NCBI RefSeq assembly: GCF_900141745.1
Contig: NZ_FSRM01000002.1
Coordinates: 1,054,001-1,118,000, forward strand
DNA: 64,000 nt
Origin: Paraburkholderia phenazinium
GTDB lineage: Bacteria; Pseudomonadota; Gammaproteobacteria; Burkholderiales; Burkholderiaceae
Direction of reading: 5' to 3'
The position numbers were made by a program, and so were the translations under genes. This document shows positions 1 through 9,575 of this stretch, one piece after another. Below the pieces are notes generated by a model. That model was given only the letters and a program-made list of their open reading frames with translations. It was not told the origin of the DNA and ran no database searches. Position 1 is the stretch's first letter. Every line of letters starts with the position of its first letter.

Positions 1-1572
1 ACGCGAGCCATACGACTGCACCCAGCCGAACTGGCTGAACGCGTAGCCGTCGAGCTGCTCGCCGAAGTATTCGACCATGTCATTACGCTCGGCTTCGCCG
101 TGCACCAGCACGTCCAGACCCAGAGCTTCCTGCTCGCGCACGCTACGTTCGATTTCGGTGCGCATCGCAAGCTTGTAACCGGCTTCGTCCAATGCGCCGC
201 TCTTGAACTGGCTGCGCGCATGGCGGATCGTGCCGGTCTGCGGGAACGAGCCGATCGTCGTGGTCGGGTAAGCGGGCAGGTTCAGCAACGCGGCTTGCTT
301 GTCAGCGCGTGCCGGATAGGCGTTCTTGCGCTGGCCCAGGGCCGGATTGATCTTCGCTAGGGCAGCTTTGACAGCGGGGTTGTTCACGCGCGGCGATGCG
401 CGGCGGGCGGCAATCGCGGCACCGTTAGCCGCCAGCTCTGCTTTCACAGCGTCGCGACCGTTGTTCAGCGCGGTAGCCAGCACCTTCAGTTCGCCCAGCT
501 TTTGCAGCGCGAAGGCGAGCCACGAGCGGACTTCCGCATCCAGCTTCTGTTCGCTTGCCAGGTCCACCGGCACGTGCAGCAGCGAGCACGACGGTGCGAT
601 CCACAGGCGCTCGCCCAGTTGCTTCGCGACCGGCTCGAGCCAGTCCAGCACGCTGTTGAGGTCCGTCTTCCAGATGTTGCGGCCGTTGATCACGCCGAGC
701 GACAGCACGCGGTCCTGCGGCAGTTGTGCGATCACAGCGTCGACTTCGGTGCGCGCATTGATCGCATCCAGATGCAGGCCTTGCACCGGCAGCTTCACAG
801 CCAGCGAGAGGTTGTCGAGCAACTGGCCGAAGTACGTCGCCAGCAGCAGCTTGACCTTGCTGTTTGCGAGAGCCTGGTAGGCGGTGACATACGCTTGCTG
901 CCATTCAGCAGACAGTTCGGTCACGAGAATCGGCTCGTCGATCTGCACCCATTCGACACCTTGCGCTACCAGCGTGGCGAGCAGTTCAGCGTAGACTGGC
1001 AGCAGACGCGGCAGCAAGGCCAGCTTGTCGGAATCGTCTTTGGCCTTGCCGATTGCCAGATAGGTCACGGGGCCGATGATCACCGGCTTGGCCTTGACGC
1101 CTTGTGCCTTGGCTTCGCCCAGTTGTTCGAGCAGACGCGATGCATCCAGCTTGAATTCGGTGCTGGCGCTGAACTCGGGGACGATGTAGTGATAGTTGGT
1201 GTCGAACCACTTGGTCATTTCACCGGCGGCAACACCACCGCAGCAGGCGGCGTGGTCTTCGGCACCCTTTGCCGAACGGCCGCGGGCGACGCGGAAGTAG
1301 TTGTCGAGGGTATCGCCATGGAAGCCTTGCACCCGTTCCGGCAGGTTGCCGAGGGTGAAGCTCATGTCCAGCACCTGATCGTAAAAGGCGAAATCGCCGA
1401 CGGCCGCAAAGCCTAGGCCGGTCTGGTTCGTCCAGTGACGCTCGCGCAACTGCGCGCCCAGTGCCTTCAGTTCGCCGAGCGAGGACTCGCCTTTCCAGTA
1501 GGACTCGAGCGCGAACTTCAGTTCGCGCTTTGCGCCGATACGAGGAAAGCCTAGATTGTGTGTCGTTGCCAT
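1..1572 (-). CDS. metE: Cobalamin-independent methionine synthase, 3' end outside window
   Basis: Transfers the methyl group of 5-methyltetrahydropteroyltri-glutamate to homocysteine, the last step of methionine synthesis, in the cytosol. The reading frame is open from the ATG at 1572 to the window edge, giving the first 524 of about 760 residues. The N-terminus ([13 protein letters not shown]) and the start of the catalytic half ([10 protein letters not shown] near residue 435, followed by the [16 protein letters not shown] block near 500) are typical of MetE. The zinc ligands lie in the missing C-terminal third, so catalytic completeness cannot be judged. It is divergent from metR, 109 bp away, the classic arrangement for MetR-activated metE. 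No frameshift is visible. Confidence 0.97.
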   Translation of the reverse strand, partial: MATTHNLGFPRIGAKRELKFALESYWKGESSLGELKALGAQLRERHWTNQTGLGFAAVGDFAFYDQVLDMSFTLGNLPERVQGFHGDTLDNYFRVARGRSAKGAEDHAACCGGVAAGEMTKWFDTNYHYIVPEFSASTEFKLDASRLLEQLGEAKAQGVKAKPVIIGPVTYLAIGKAKDDSDKLALLPRLLPVYAELLATLVAQGVEWVQIDEPILVTELSAEWQQAYVTAYQALANSKVKLLLATYFGQLLDNLSLAVKLPVQGLHLDAINARTEVDAVIAQLPQDRVLSLGVINGRNIWKTDLNSVLDWLEPVAKQLGERLWIAPSCSLLHVPVDLASEQKLDAEVRSWLAFALQKLGELKVLATALNNGRDAVKAELAANGAAIAARRASPRVNNPAVKAALAKINPALGQRKNAYPARADKQAALLNLPAYPTTTIGSFPQTGTIRHARSQFKSGALDEAGYKLAMRTEIERSVREQEALGLDVLVHGEAERNDMVEYFGEQLDGYAFSQFGWVQSYGSR

Positions 1573-1638
1573 CGTGTCGCCTTGATTCGGTCGGTTGCGG
1601 ATCGGAGCATCCTAACGAAGGCGTCTTATGAAGTAAAA

Positions 1639-1651
1639 TGGTGATAATTCA
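1639..1651. promoter_or_regulatory. Candidate MetR operator between metE and metR
   Basis: Thirteen bases TGGTGATAATTCA resemble the known MetR site TGAA-N5-TTCA with one degenerate half, and also fit the LysR-type T-N11-A rule. They sit inside a slightly larger symmetric element, GGTGA-taat-TCACC at 1640-1653, in the 109-bp divergent spacer. Location and symmetry support it; binding is inferred. Confidence 0.5.
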
Positions 1652-1681
1652 CCTAACCATTAGTTTCGCTCATGTGCAATC

Positions 1682-2596
1682 ATGCTTGAGAGAGTTCATC
1701 TGGCCATCGTCCAGGCCGTGGACAAGCACGGCTCACTGACCGCCGCGGCGGAGATCCTGTGCGTGACGCAGTCGGCACTGAGCCACTCCATGAAGAAACT
1801 GGAACAGCAGCTGGGGACGGATATCTGGTTGCGCGAGGGGCGTGGCCTGCGTTTGACCCAGGCCGGTCAATACCTGCTTGCGGTAGCTAACCGCCTGCTG
1901 CCGCAACTGGATCTCGCCGAGGAGCGCCTCAAGCAGTACGCACAGGGCGAGCGGGGCGCGCTGCGTATCGGCATGGAGTGTCATCCCTGCTATCAGTGGC
2001 TGCTCAAGGTGGTCTCGCCCTACCTCGCGCGCTGGCCGGACGTGGATGTGGACGTCAAACAGAAATTCCAGTTCGGCGGGATTGGCGCGTTGTTCGGCTA
2101 TGAGATCGACCTGCTCGTGACGCCGGATCCGCTCTACAAGCCGGGTTTGCGTTTCGAACCGGTGTTCGACTATGAGCAGGTGTTGGTGGTGAATCGCGAG
2201 CATCCGCTTGCCAACGTCGAGTATGTGAAGCCGGAGCAGTTGACGCGAGAAGTGCTGGTGACTTACCCGGTAGAGACCGACCGGCTCGACATCTATAATC
2301 AGTTTTTGATGCCGGCAGGTGTCACGCCGCGTCGCCATAAGGCGATCGAGACCACCGACATCATGCTGCAGATGGTGGAAAGCGGCAGGGGCGTCGCGGC
2401 GCTGCCGCGCTGGCTGGTGGAAGAATATGCCGGCAAGATGAGTCTTGTCCCGGTGCGGCTTGGGCGGAAAGGCATCGCCAAGCAGATTTTCCTGGGCGTC
2501 CGCGAAACCGACATTGAAATCGATTACCTCAAGGCCTTTATCGAGCTGGCGCGCATGCCGGCGGTGGCCTTGACTGAAACACAGGACACGCCATGA
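1682..2596 (+). CDS. metR: LysR-family methionine regulator MetR
   Basis: A 304-residue LysR-type regulator with an N-terminal winged helix (residues 1-60, including SLTAAAEILCVTQSALSHS) and a periplasmic-binding-like effector domain. In enterobacteria MetR uses homocysteine as coactivator for metE. Divergence from metE and overall length make MetR the natural assignment. The ATG at 1682 starts just before the first helix, and no strong ribosome binding site precedes it. Its stop lies 27 bases before the HD-domain gene on the same strand, so the two may be co-transcribed. Confidence 0.92.
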   Translation: MLERVHLAIVQAVDKHGSLTAAAEILCVTQSALSHSMKKLEQQLGTDIWLREGRGLRLTQAGQYLLAVANRLLPQLDLAEERLKQYAQGERGALRIGMECHPCYQWLLKVVSPYLARWPDVDVDVKQKFQFGGIGALFGYEIDLLVTPDPLYKPGLRFEPVFDYEQVLVVNREHPLANVEYVKPEQLTREVLVTYPVETDRLDIYNQFLMPAGVTPRRHKAIETTDIMLQMVESGRGVAALPRWLVEEYAGKMSLVPVRLGRKGIAKQIFLGVRETDIEIDYLKAFIELARMPAVALTETQDTP

Positions 2597-2623
2597 CACA
2601 GTCTCCCGAACGCACCGCGCTCT

Positions 2624-3901
2624 ATGCACATGCTGCTACGCGACCCCATCCACGGTGATATCGAACTCGGCAGCCTCGAGACCGCGATTCTCGATCTGCC
2701 GGTGATGCAGCGGCTGCGCGGCATCAAGCAGCTTGGTACGGCGCACCTGGTTTATCCCGGAGCGCTGCATACGCGCTTCGATCATTCCGTCGGCGTCTGC
2801 GCGGTAGCGCATCGTATCGTGGCGAGTCTGCGTCGCTCGGGGCTGCAGGTTCCCGCCGAACTGGAAGATGCGATTGGCGTTGCCGCGTTGCTCCACGACG
2901 TCACGCATGTGCCGTTCGGCCACACACTGGAAGACGAGCGCCGGCTCTTCGCGCGGCACGACAAAGGCTCGCGCCTCGCGGACATGTTCGCGGGCGAGCT
3001 TGGACATGCATTGGACGGCCTGGGCATTCGCGATGCCGTGGGCAGTCTGCTTGGCCTGCCATCGCCTGAAAGTGTGCCTCATTGGGCAAAAGACATTGTC
3101 TCGGGCAGCATCGACGCCGACCTGCTCGACTATCTCCGCCGCGACAGCTTCTTTGCTGGCCTGTCCCACGATTACGATGACCGGATCTTCCGCTGCTTCG
3201 CCGAGCACGACAACCGTCTCGTGATCCGACTCGCCAAGCATGGCATGGACCGTTCCGACGCCCGTTCGGAAATCATCGGCGTGCTCCGGCTGCGCTACTT
3301 CCTGACCGAGCGTGTCTACTACCACCACACCAAGGTCGTGGCGGGCGCGATGATTTCGAAATCGGTGGAGATCGCGCTCGATCATGGCGTACTCGTCGAA
3401 AGCGATCTGCTTGAACTTAACGACTGGACATTGCTGGACCGTCTGGCGCGTTGCGGTATCGCGGATGCCGCCGCCCTCGCGCGCCGCACGTTGAATCGCG
3501 ATCTGCTCAAACGCGGCTACGTGGTCTCTGGCCGCAGCGTGCCGCCCGCACTGCGAAAGGATTGGGTGGCGCGGTATCACGTGTCGCACACGCAGCGCGC
3601 GCAAACCGAGAGGGAGCTGGCAGAGAAACTGGGCGTGCCTTTCGCGGACGTCGTGTTGTACTGTCCGGCATTGACCGCCATGAAGGAAGCCGCCGTGCCC
3701 GTCGAAACCAGTCGCGGCCTCGAGCTTCTGAACGACGCCGGCAGCGGCACCACCACGGAAATATGCGCACTGCAGGACCGGTATGCAGACCTCTGGCGCT
3801 TCTACGTATTCGTTCCGGCAGAGGCGGTCGGGCGCGCCGCGCCGATTGCCTCTGAGATGTTCCAGACGCCGTGCGAACTCCACATTGCAGCCCGCGTTTG
3901 A
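2624..3901 (+). CDS. HD-domain phosphohydrolase (COG1078/SAMHD1-like)
   Basis: A 425-residue HD-superfamily protein. The metal-binding set is visible as HTRFDHSVG near residue 50 and LLHDVTHVPFGH near residue 90, preceded by the RLRGIKQLG block seen in dNTP triphosphohydrolase relatives. Family members hydrolyse dNTPs or other phosphorylated nucleosides, but the substrate here is unknown. The start could be the ATG at 2624 or the one two codons later; no good Shine-Dalgarno helps to choose. It follows metR closely, yet nothing in the sequence links it to methionine. About 150 bases without a gene follow before the next operon. Confidence 0.8.
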   Translation: MHMLLRDPIHGDIELGSLETAILDLPVMQRLRGIKQLGTAHLVYPGALHTRFDHSVGVCAVAHRIVASLRRSGLQVPAELEDAIGVAALLHDVTHVPFGHTLEDERRLFARHDKGSRLADMFAGELGHALDGLGIRDAVGSLLGLPSPESVPHWAKDIVSGSIDADLLDYLRRDSFFAGLSHDYDDRIFRCFAEHDNRLVIRLAKHGMDRSDARSEIIGVLRLRYFLTERVYYHHTKVVAGAMISKSVEIALDHGVLVESDLLELNDWTLLDRLARCGIADAAALARRTLNRDLLKRGYVVSGRSVPPALRKDWVARYHVSHTQRAQTERELAEKLGVPFADVVLYCPALTAMKEAAVPVETSRGLELLNDAGSGTTTEICALQDRYADLWRFYVFVPAEAVGRAAPIASEMFQTPCELHIAARV

Positions 3902-4055
3902 GAAAAACGCCGCTCGCATGTGACCTCACAGCGCCGAGCATTACCGCAGCCGATCATCGCCATAAAGAATAACGATTGTTGTTGATCTGGAATTTTCTCG
4001 TTTCTAGGATGGGTCACCGTAACAAGTACAAGCCGGCAACGCGGGGAGACTGAAT

Positions 4056-5453
4056 ATGGACGCGCAGGTGAAGCCAGAACGAGCAATCAGGACAGTAGAC
4101 GATGCGATTCGCCTGGTGGAGGCGAGCCGGCTGACGCATATCAAGGTCGGTTTATCCGACGTCGACGGCATTCTGCGCGGCAAATATCTGCGGAAGGATA
4201 AATTCCTCGGGGCCCTGCGTTCAGGTTTCGCATTCTGCAATGTCGTACTGGGCTGGGACGTGGATGACCAGATGTACGACAACACGAAGTATACGGGCTG
4301 GCACACCGCTTATCCGGATGCTCTGGTGCGCATCGTGCCGGAGAGCTGCCGGCGTTTGCCGCTTGAACAGGGCGACGGCGAAGACATGTTGTTTTTCCTG
4401 TGCGAATTCGTAGAGGATGCCGAAGCAATCTGCCCGCGAGGCTTGCTGAAGCGCGTATTGAAGCGCGCAGCGGATATGGGCTTCGAAGCTTTTTCTGCAC
4501 TCGAATATGAATTCTTCATGTTCGACGAGACGCCGCATTCGGCGCGTGAAAAAAATTATCGTGGCCTTAAAAACTGGACGCCTGGCAACTTTGGTTATTC
4601 GGTTTTGCGCAGCACGGTTGAGGGCGATTTCTACCGGCAATTGCTCGATTTGTGCGAGCAGATGGATATGCCGATCGAGGGCCTGCATACCGAAACCGGT
4701 CCAGGCGTGCTGGAGGCCGCCCTCGCGGTGGACAACGCGTCCGATATGGCGGACAAGGCCATCCTGTTCAAGACTTTTACCAAGGCGCTGGCCCAGAAGA
4801 ACAATCTGATGGCCACCTTCATGGCGAAATGGTCGCACGACCATCCGGGACAGAGCGGTCATATCCACGTCTCGTTGCGTGAGATCGGTACTGGCAAGTC
4901 GGTGTTCCACGACGCAGGTCGTCCTTACAACATGAGCGCGAAGCAGGCCAATTTTATGGCCGGCGTGCAGCGCTATCTGCCCGAATTCATGTCGATGTTC
5001 GCGCAAACCGTGAATAGTTATTCGCGTCTGGTGCCGGGCTACTGGGCCCCGCTCGATGCAACCTGGGGTGTGGAAAATCGAACCACGGCGTTGCGGCTGA
5101 TCCCGGGCTCGGAGAAATCGCAGCGCGTTGAAGTCCGCATCGGTTCAGCCGACGCGAATCCCTATATCGCGCTGGCAGCCGCGTTGGGCGCTGGTTTGCG
5201 TGGTATCGAGCAAGGCCTGGAGCCAGAACCGATCGTCCAGGGCAACGCTTATACGCAAGAGTTTCCAGCCCATCTGAGATTGCCCAACACCCTGTGGGAT
5301 GCCGCACAGCGACTGCGCAATTCCGAAGCCGCGAAGACCTTGTTTGGCGAAGCGTTCGTCGAGCACTTTGTCGCCACTCGCGAATGGGAAGAGCGGCAGT
5401 TCCGTCGGCATGTGACCGATTGGGAGTTGGCACGTTACTTCGAGATTATCTGA
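4056..5453 (+). CDS. Glutamine synthetase-like gamma-glutamylamide ligase (PuuA/IpuC type)
   Basis: A 465-residue glutamine synthetase superfamily enzyme that probably uses ATP to join the gamma-carboxyl of glutamate to an amine rather than to ammonia. Metal and substrate residues of the family are recognisable: E150 and E152 in LEYEFF, E213 and E220 in ETGPGVLE, and H269/H271 in GHIHVS. A good ribosome binding site (GGGGAG at 4043-4048) fixes the start. It is first in a cassette with aldehyde dehydrogenase, iron alcohol dehydrogenase and an M81 hydrolase. A biosynthetic GlnA would not be expected in this company, so a catabolic amine- or amino-alcohol-activating role is inferred, as in PuuA (putrescine) or IpuC (isopropylamine, alaninol). 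Confidence 0.8.
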   Translation: MDAQVKPERAIRTVDDAIRLVEASRLTHIKVGLSDVDGILRGKYLRKDKFLGALRSGFAFCNVVLGWDVDDQMYDNTKYTGWHTAYPDALVRIVPESCRRLPLEQGDGEDMLFFLCEFVEDAEAICPRGLLKRVLKRAADMGFEAFSALEYEFFMFDETPHSAREKNYRGLKNWTPGNFGYSVLRSTVEGDFYRQLLDLCEQMDMPIEGLHTETGPGVLEAALAVDNASDMADKAILFKTFTKALAQKNNLMATFMAKWSHDHPGQSGHIHVSLREIGTGKSVFHDAGRPYNMSAKQANFMAGVQRYLPEFMSMFAQTVNSYSRLVPGYWAPLDATWGVENRTTALRLIPGSEKSQRVEVRIGSADANPYIALAAALGAGLRGIEQGLEPEPIVQGNAYTQEFPAHLRLPNTLWDAAQRLRNSEAAKTLFGEAFVEHFVATREWEERQFRRHVTDWELARYFEII

Positions 5454-5474
5454 GTCCAGGAATCCAGGCCCACC

Positions 5475-6869
5475 ATGATGAAAGATGAGTTGATTACCAT
5501 TAGCCCGATTGACGGCAGCGAATTCGTGCGCCGCCCTTATGCGAGCGAGTCGCAGATCGGGGAAACGCTGCAGCGTGCGCAGCTTGCCCAGAAGGCATGG
5601 GCTGCGACGCCGCTCTCGGAGCGGCTGGCACTCGTTGGCCGTGCTATAGATCACTTTGTCGAGAACAAGGCAGCTATCGCCGAAGCGATTACCCGACAGA
5701 TGGGACGTCCGCTACGCTACACCGCCGGTGAGGTAGACGGCTTCGCCGGGCGGGCGCGTCATATGATGGCGATTGCAGAAGATTCATTGAAGCCCGTTCA
5801 GGTGGAACCGCAAGCCGGCTTTACGCGGTTTATTTCGCGTGAACCGGTTGGCGTAGTGTTGACTATCGCGCCGTGGAATTACCCTTTGCTGACGGCGGTC
5901 AACAGTATTGTGCCGGCCCTGCTCGCAGGCAACACGGTCATTCTTAAGCACTCCGACCAGACGCCGTTGTGTGCCGAACTGATCCATCAAGCCTTTGTTC
6001 AGGCCGGGGCACCCGAAGGTGTATTCCAGTATCTGCATGTCGACCATGAACGTGTGCGTCGCTTGATACGCTCGAACGAGATCGGCTTTGTCTGCTTCAC
6101 CGGTTCAGTTAGCGGCGGTCGGATCGTCGAGGAAGCGGCAGCAGGGCGCTTTATTGGCGTTGGGCTGGAGTTGGGCGGTAACGATCCGGCCTATGTGCGA
6201 AGCGACGCCAAGCTTGATCATGCAGTGGAGACGCTCGTCGACGGGGCCTTCTTCAATTCAGGCCAGTCGTGCTGCGGCATCCAGAGAATCTATGTGGCTC
6301 AGCCTCTGTACAAGGATTTTGTCGAGCGTGCGGTGGCGCTGACGAACCAATATGTATTGGGTAATCCGCTCGATGCGCAAACCACGTTGGGTCCAGTGGT
6401 GCGAACGTCGGCAGCGGATGGGGTGCGTTCAGTGATCGCCGAAGCACTCGCCAAAGGCGCCAAAAATCTGATCGCCGAAAGCCAGTTCGGCATGTCGCGC
6501 ACTGGTACGCCGTATGTGGCGCCGGGTGTGTTCGTGGATGTCGATCACAGCATGACGCTGATGAACGACGAATGTTTCGGCCCGGTGGTGGGCATCATGC
6601 CGGTGTCGGGAGATGATCAGGCTATCGAACTGATGAACGACAGCCCCTACGGTTTGACCGCAGCTGTATTCACCACCGACGAAGAAGCCGCGCTATCGAT
6701 CGGTCGGCGCGTCGAAACGGGTACGTTCTTTATGAACCGCTGCGACTATCTCGACCCGGCGCTCGCCTGGACCGGCGTGAAGAACACGGGCCGTGGTGCG
6801 ACGTTGTCGGCGGTCGGTTACGAGCACCTGACGCGACCCAAATCTTTTCATCTGAAAACCGGCCTCTGA
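5475..6869 (+). CDS. NAD(P)-dependent aldehyde dehydrogenase
   Basis: A 464-residue aldehyde dehydrogenase superfamily member that oxidises an aldehyde to its acid. The cofactor/oxyanion block APWNYPLL (near 133), general base E232 in LELGGNDP and nucleophile C266 in FNSGQSC are all present; a second cysteine, C267, follows immediately. Only 21 bases separate it from the ligase gene. With the iron alcohol dehydrogenase downstream it would complete a two-step alcohol-to-acid oxidation, probably on a gamma-glutamylated intermediate. The exact substrate cannot be read from sequence. Start is the first of two consecutive ATG codons; the second is equally possible. Confidence 0.88.
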   Translation: MMKDELITISPIDGSEFVRRPYASESQIGETLQRAQLAQKAWAATPLSERLALVGRAIDHFVENKAAIAEAITRQMGRPLRYTAGEVDGFAGRARHMMAIAEDSLKPVQVEPQAGFTRFISREPVGVVLTIAPWNYPLLTAVNSIVPALLAGNTVILKHSDQTPLCAELIHQAFVQAGAPEGVFQYLHVDHERVRRLIRSNEIGFVCFTGSVSGGRIVEEAAAGRFIGVGLELGGNDPAYVRSDAKLDHAVETLVDGAFFNSGQSCCGIQRIYVAQPLYKDFVERAVALTNQYVLGNPLDAQTTLGPVVRTSAADGVRSVIAEALAKGAKNLIAESQFGMSRTGTPYVAPGVFVDVDHSMTLMNDECFGPVVGIMPVSGDDQAIELMNDSPYGLTAAVFTTDEEAALSIGRRVETGTFFMNRCDYLDPALAWTGVKNTGRGATLSAVGYEHLTRPKSFHLKTGL

Positions 6870-6893
6870 CCGAGACCTTCGAAGGAATTTCGT

Positions 6894-8057
6894 ATGTCAC
6901 TTCCCTCCGTGAACTGGAATTACCCGACTGCGGTGAAGGTCGGTGCTGGCCGTGTGCGCGAATTGCCGCAATGGTGTGAGAGCCTCGGCATGCGCCGGCC
7001 GCTTCTGATCACCGATCCGGGCCTGGCGGCGTTGCCGCTCATCGGTAGCGTGCTCGATCACTGCCGGTCCGCCGGTCTCGAATGCGGGCTGTTTCACGAT
7101 ATCAAGGGCAATCCGACCGGCAAGAATGTCGATGATGGCGTGGCGATCTTCAAGGCCGGCGGCCATGACGGTGTGATCGCCTTCGGCGGCGGCTCGGCCC
7201 TCGACGCGGCTAAGGCCGTAGCGCTGATGGTTGGGCAAGAACGTCCGCTGTGGGATTTCGAGGACGTCGGCGATAACTATCTGCGCGTCAACGTGGCCGG
7301 TATGGCGCCGGTGGTGGCGGTGCCGACTACTGCCGGAACCGGTTCGGAAGTGGGACGCGCCTCGGTGATCACCGACGACCACGCCCACGTGAAGCGGATC
7401 ATCTTTCACGCGAAGATGTTGCCTGCGGTCGTTATTCTCGACCCCGAACTGACAGTTGGTCTGCCTGCAAAGCTGACGGCAGCGACTGGCATGGATGCGC
7501 TCTCGCATAACCTCGAAGCCTACTGCTCGCCGTTTTATCATCCGATGGCCACGGGCATCGCGCTCGAGGGTATTCGTTTGATCAAGCAGTATCTGCCGCG
7601 TGCGGTCAAGGATGGCCACGATCTCGAAGCGCGCTTGCAGATGCTGGTGGCGTCGAGCATGGGCGCTACGGCGTTTCAGCGTGGTCTCGGCGCAATGCAT
7701 GCGCTGGCCCATCCGCTCGGTGCGTTATATGACGCTCACCATGGCATGCTGAACGCCATTCTGATGCCGTATGTGCTCAAGGCCAATGAGGCCGTCATCG
7801 CCGAGCGGATTGAATTGTTGGCGCGCTACCTTGAACTGGCGCAACCGTCGTTTGCATCGTTCCTCGACTGGGTGTTGGCGATGCGCGAATCGCTGGGCAT
7901 TCCCCATACGCTGAGTGAGATCGGCATCGGTGCGCAAGACGCGGCGAAGGTGGGCGAAATGGCGGTGGTCGACGGGTCCGCCGGGACTAACCCGATTCAG
8001 TTTAGTGCTGCAGACTACAGTCGCATTTTTGTAGCGGCTCTAGAAGGCATGTTGTAA
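6894..8057 (+). CDS. Iron-containing (group III) alcohol dehydrogenase
   Basis: A 387-residue Fe-ADH that interconverts an alcohol and an aldehyde with NAD(P). The nucleotide-binding GGGSALDAAKA motif lies at 98-108, and the four expected metal ligands are D201, H205, H269 and H283, the last two spaced 14 residues apart as in FucO. AAGGAATTTCGT precedes the ATG with good spacing. It lies 24 bases after the aldehyde dehydrogenase. In the inferred pathway it would oxidise the alcohol group of an N-gamma-glutamyl amino alcohol; a maleylacetate-reductase-like role is a less likely alternative because no aromatic pathway genes are near. Confidence 0.88.
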   Translation: MSLPSVNWNYPTAVKVGAGRVRELPQWCESLGMRRPLLITDPGLAALPLIGSVLDHCRSAGLECGLFHDIKGNPTGKNVDDGVAIFKAGGHDGVIAFGGGSALDAAKAVALMVGQERPLWDFEDVGDNYLRVNVAGMAPVVAVPTTAGTGSEVGRASVITDDHAHVKRIIFHAKMLPAVVILDPELTVGLPAKLTAATGMDALSHNLEAYCSPFYHPMATGIALEGIRLIKQYLPRAVKDGHDLEARLQMLVASSMGATAFQRGLGAMHALAHPLGALYDAHHGMLNAILMPYVLKANEAVIAERIELLARYLELAQPSFASFLDWVLAMRESLGIPHTLSEIGIGAQDAAKVGEMAVVDGSAGTNPIQFSAADYSRIFVAALEGML

Positions 8058-8094
8058 CGCTAGTCGCAACGAGTCGGTGTTATTGGGGGATGGC

Positions 8095-9573
8095 GTGGCA
8101 AGAATCGGGATTGGCGGCTTTCTACACGAGACGAATACCTTCGCCGCCAGCCGCGCGCGCTTCGCTACCTTCGTCGAAGCGGACGCGTGGCCCGGTTTGC
8201 TGGTTGGCGAGGAGATGTTCGGCGCGGTCTCGGGCGTGAATCTGGCAATCGACGGTTTTATCCGCGCTGCGCGGACCTCACATGAACTGGTGCCGCTATT
8301 GTGGGCTTCGGCAAATCCAAGCGGCCCGGTAACGGAAGACGCATTCGAAGCGATTGCCTTCATGCTCGACCGGATGATCCGCGATGCGGGTCCGCTAGAT
8401 GCGCTGTTCCTCGATCTGCACGGCGCGATGGTGAGTGAACATCTGGAGGACGGCGAGGGCGAGTTGCTCCGGCGCTTGAGGCAAAGAGTCGGCGCCGCGC
8501 TTCCGATCGTCGTCGCGCTCGATTTCCACGCCAACATCACGCCTGCCATGTTCGAACATACGAGCGGCCTGCTGGCATACCGCAGCTACCCGCATGTGGA
8601 TATGGCGCAGACCGGGCAGCGTGCGCGGGAGTTAATGGACCGGTTGCTCGGCGGCAGAGTGCTGCACAAGGGCTACCGCCAATTGCCCTTCCTGATTCCC
8701 ATGCCTTGGCAAAGTACCTTGGCTGAACCGATGCGCAGTCTGGTTGCGCTCGGTGATTCGCTGGCATCGGAACAGGTTTTTTCTGCCGAGTTTGTGCCGG
8801 GCTTTCCACTTGCCGATATTTATCACAGTGGACCGAGCGTGATCGCGTATGGTCACGATCGCATGGCGGTCGAGCGCGCGGTCGAATCGTTGACGCAAGC
8901 TGTTCTCGCGAGGCAGGCCGACTTCGGTGGCCGTTTATATTCGCCGACTGACGCGGTTGCGTATGCGATTGAGCAGGGACTACGTGGGGAAGCCGGCACC
9001 ATCATCCTGGCCGATACCCAGGACAATCCTGGCGGCGGGGGGAGTGGCGATACGACCGATATCCTTCACGAACTGTTGCGTCAAAACGCGCAACGGGTTT
9101 GCGTCGGCGTAGTGTGCGACGCGGGATTTGCCGAAGCGGCGACGTACGCTGGTGTTGGCGCTGTGATCGAGGTCCCGCTCGGCGCAGCGAATGGCATCGG
9201 GGCGCCGCCGCTGCAGGTGCCGTTTGAGGTGCTTGCGCTGGGAACGGGCCGTTTCACCGGCACAGGACCGTTCTACCTTGGCTGTCATATGGATCTCGGG
9301 CCGATGGCTCGGGTGCGTTGCGGTGGCCCCCTGGGCATCGAGGTCGTGGTATCGAGCCGCAAACAGCAAGCTGCCGATCGCGCCATGTTCCGCCATCTCG
9401 GCGCTGATCCGGCTGATTATCGCATTCTGGTTCTAAAGAGCTCGGTTCATTTCCGGGCCGATTTCGGTGAGCTTGCGGACGAAATTCTGGTGGTGGCCGC
9501 GCCCGGCGCCAATGCTGCAGACTTGCGTCAGTTACGCTACGAAAAACTGAGGCCCGGCGTCACGCTGCTTTAA
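8095..9573 (+). CDS. M81-family metallohydrolase (MlrC/microcystinase C-like)
   Basis: About 492 residues of the MlrC/M81 family, zinc peptidases that cleave small linear peptides. The N-terminal GGFLHETNTF motif carries the first metal-binding His and Glu, and D-x-H pairs follow in LDLHGAMVSEH and ALDFHANITP; GGGGSGDTTD near residue 315 is also family-typical. I prefer the GTG at 8095, four bases after GGGGGA, over the upstream GTG at 8077. It is the last gene of the cassette. An enzyme that hydrolyses a gamma-glutamyl amide bond would be needed to recycle glutamate, and this is the only hydrolase present; that role is a guess. Confidence 0.8.
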   Translation: MARIGIGGFLHETNTFAASRARFATFVEADAWPGLLVGEEMFGAVSGVNLAIDGFIRAARTSHELVPLLWASANPSGPVTEDAFEAIAFMLDRMIRDAGPLDALFLDLHGAMVSEHLEDGEGELLRRLRQRVGAALPIVVALDFHANITPAMFEHTSGLLAYRSYPHVDMAQTGQRARELMDRLLGGRVLHKGYRQLPFLIPMPWQSTLAEPMRSLVALGDSLASEQVFSAEFVPGFPLADIYHSGPSVIAYGHDRMAVERAVESLTQAVLARQADFGGRLYSPTDAVAYAIEQGLRGEAGTIILADTQDNPGGGGSGDTTDILHELLRQNAQRVCVGVVCDAGFAEAATYAGVGAVIEVPLGAANGIGAPPLQVPFEVLALGTGRFTGTGPFYLGCHMDLGPMARVRCGGPLGIEVVVSSRKQQAADRAMFRHLGADPADYRILVLKSSVHFRADFGELADEILVVAAPGANAADLRQLRYEKLRPGVTLL

Positions 9574-9575
9574 AG

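Noticed and set aside
502..1416. Long plus-strand open frame opposite metE
   Set aside because: Antisense to an intact, well-conserved metE frame; its residue composition (many Gln, His, Arg) is that of a high-GC shadow frame.
1573..1681. Cobalamin or SAM riboswitch before metE
   Set aside because: The spacer is only 109 bases and shared with the metR promoter; no riboswitch-like helices are visible.
2636..3919. A 427-codon minus-strand frame opposite the HD-domain gene
   Set aside because: The plus strand has clear HD motifs and a normal start; the opposite frame lacks any domain and has shadow composition.
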